A DNA stretch of 54,505 nucleotides from Cerasibacillus terrae. GTDB taxonomy: Bacteria > Bacillota > Bacilli > Bacillales > Amphibacillaceae. Below, in pieces: positions 54,466 through 54,505 of this stretch. The DNA is taken from positions 1-54,505 of the forward strand of contig NZ_VDUW01000016.1 in the NCBI RefSeq assembly GCF_008039555.1, given 5' to 3'. A program made the translations under genes and the position numbers. The notes beneath the pieces are model-generated. The model searched no databases. It saw only the letters and a list, made by a program, of their open reading frames with translations, and was not told the DNA's origin. The stretch's first letter is position 1. The number at the start of each line of letters is the position of its first letter.

Positions 54466-54505
54466 AAAGCCTGTATCTTAGTTATCACTTGAGATACAGG
54501 CTTTT
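54466..54505 (+). terminator. Terminator-like hairpin at the window edge
   Basis: AAAGCCTGTATCT pairs perfectly with AGATACAGGCTTT and is followed by T at the last base of the window, so the T run cannot be judged. It could serve a gene on either side. Confidence 0.6.

Noticed and set aside
1..54505. tRNA genes
   Set aside because: No cloverleaf with the GGTTCGA-type T-arm and acceptor stem was found by reading the intergenic regions, though this was not done with a covariance search.

Overview
The window looks like chromosome of a low-GC, spore-forming, facultatively anaerobic member of the Bacillaceae. The evidence is a sporulation block in the Bacillus subtilis order (rrn, pdaB, kbaA, gerD, salA, cwlD), strong GGAGG-type ribosome binding sites, frequent GTG/TTG starts, SigA-type promoters, a T-box leader and a staphylococcal-type NreABC nitrate sensor. 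The genus cannot be fixed from this sequence; a relative of Oceanobacillus/Virgibacillus is only a guess.

Layout. 1-200: leader and promoter of an rRNA operon on the minus strand, with the first bases of 16S at the window edge. 446-4940: sporulation, germination and cortex genes. 5180-6259: an AI-2E family permease. 6359-21780: about 15 kb of minus-strand nitrate respiration genes, narGHJI-nreABC-hemerythrin-narK-moeB-moeA-mobB-moaE-moaD-moaA. They are packed so tightly that one long transcript is likely. A perfect NreC-type operator lies in front of narG. 21951-22097: a 20-bp tandem repeat. 22138-25633: greA and a csoR-copA-copZ copper efflux operon. 26012-34631: plus-strand membrane and metabolic genes (YkvI-like carrier, two tandem succinyl-CoA:acetate-type CoA-transferases, a YibE/F-like pair, and a drug-efflux MFS behind a leader peptide that looks like a translational attenuator). 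34638-35045: eight copies of a 51-bp repeat. 35239-40553: aromatic amino acid genes aroC-aroB-aroH-tyrA-aroA, without the trp and hisC genes found inside this cluster in B. subtilis. 40737-42024: a strong promoter and T-box leader in front of an S-adenosylmethionine hydrolase. 42167-44226: nitronate monooxygenase and thioesterase genes divergent from a MarR regulator, with an 18-bp perfect palindrome between.

From about 44.3 kb to the end the sequence is accessory in character. It has long non-coding gaps, a secreted phospholipase A2-like protein, a probable type VII secretion lipase toxin/immunity module with one partner gene broken by a stop codon, an SF2 helicase with a small coupled partner, a HEPN-like protein, a P-loop kinase, a GrpB protein and a truncated radC.

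How the genes work together. NreA/NreB/NreC sense nitrate and oxygen and should switch on nar through the operator at 21871-21884. NarK brings in nitrate, NarGHI reduces it, NarJ assembles the enzyme, Moe/Mob/Moa proteins make the molybdenum cofactor, and the hemerythrin-like protein may deal with nitric oxide damage. The most interesting candidates are the PAS-fused NarK, the probable Met-type T-box on a SAM hydrolase, the leader-peptide attenuator of the MFS pump, and the lipase-first type VII toxin module.
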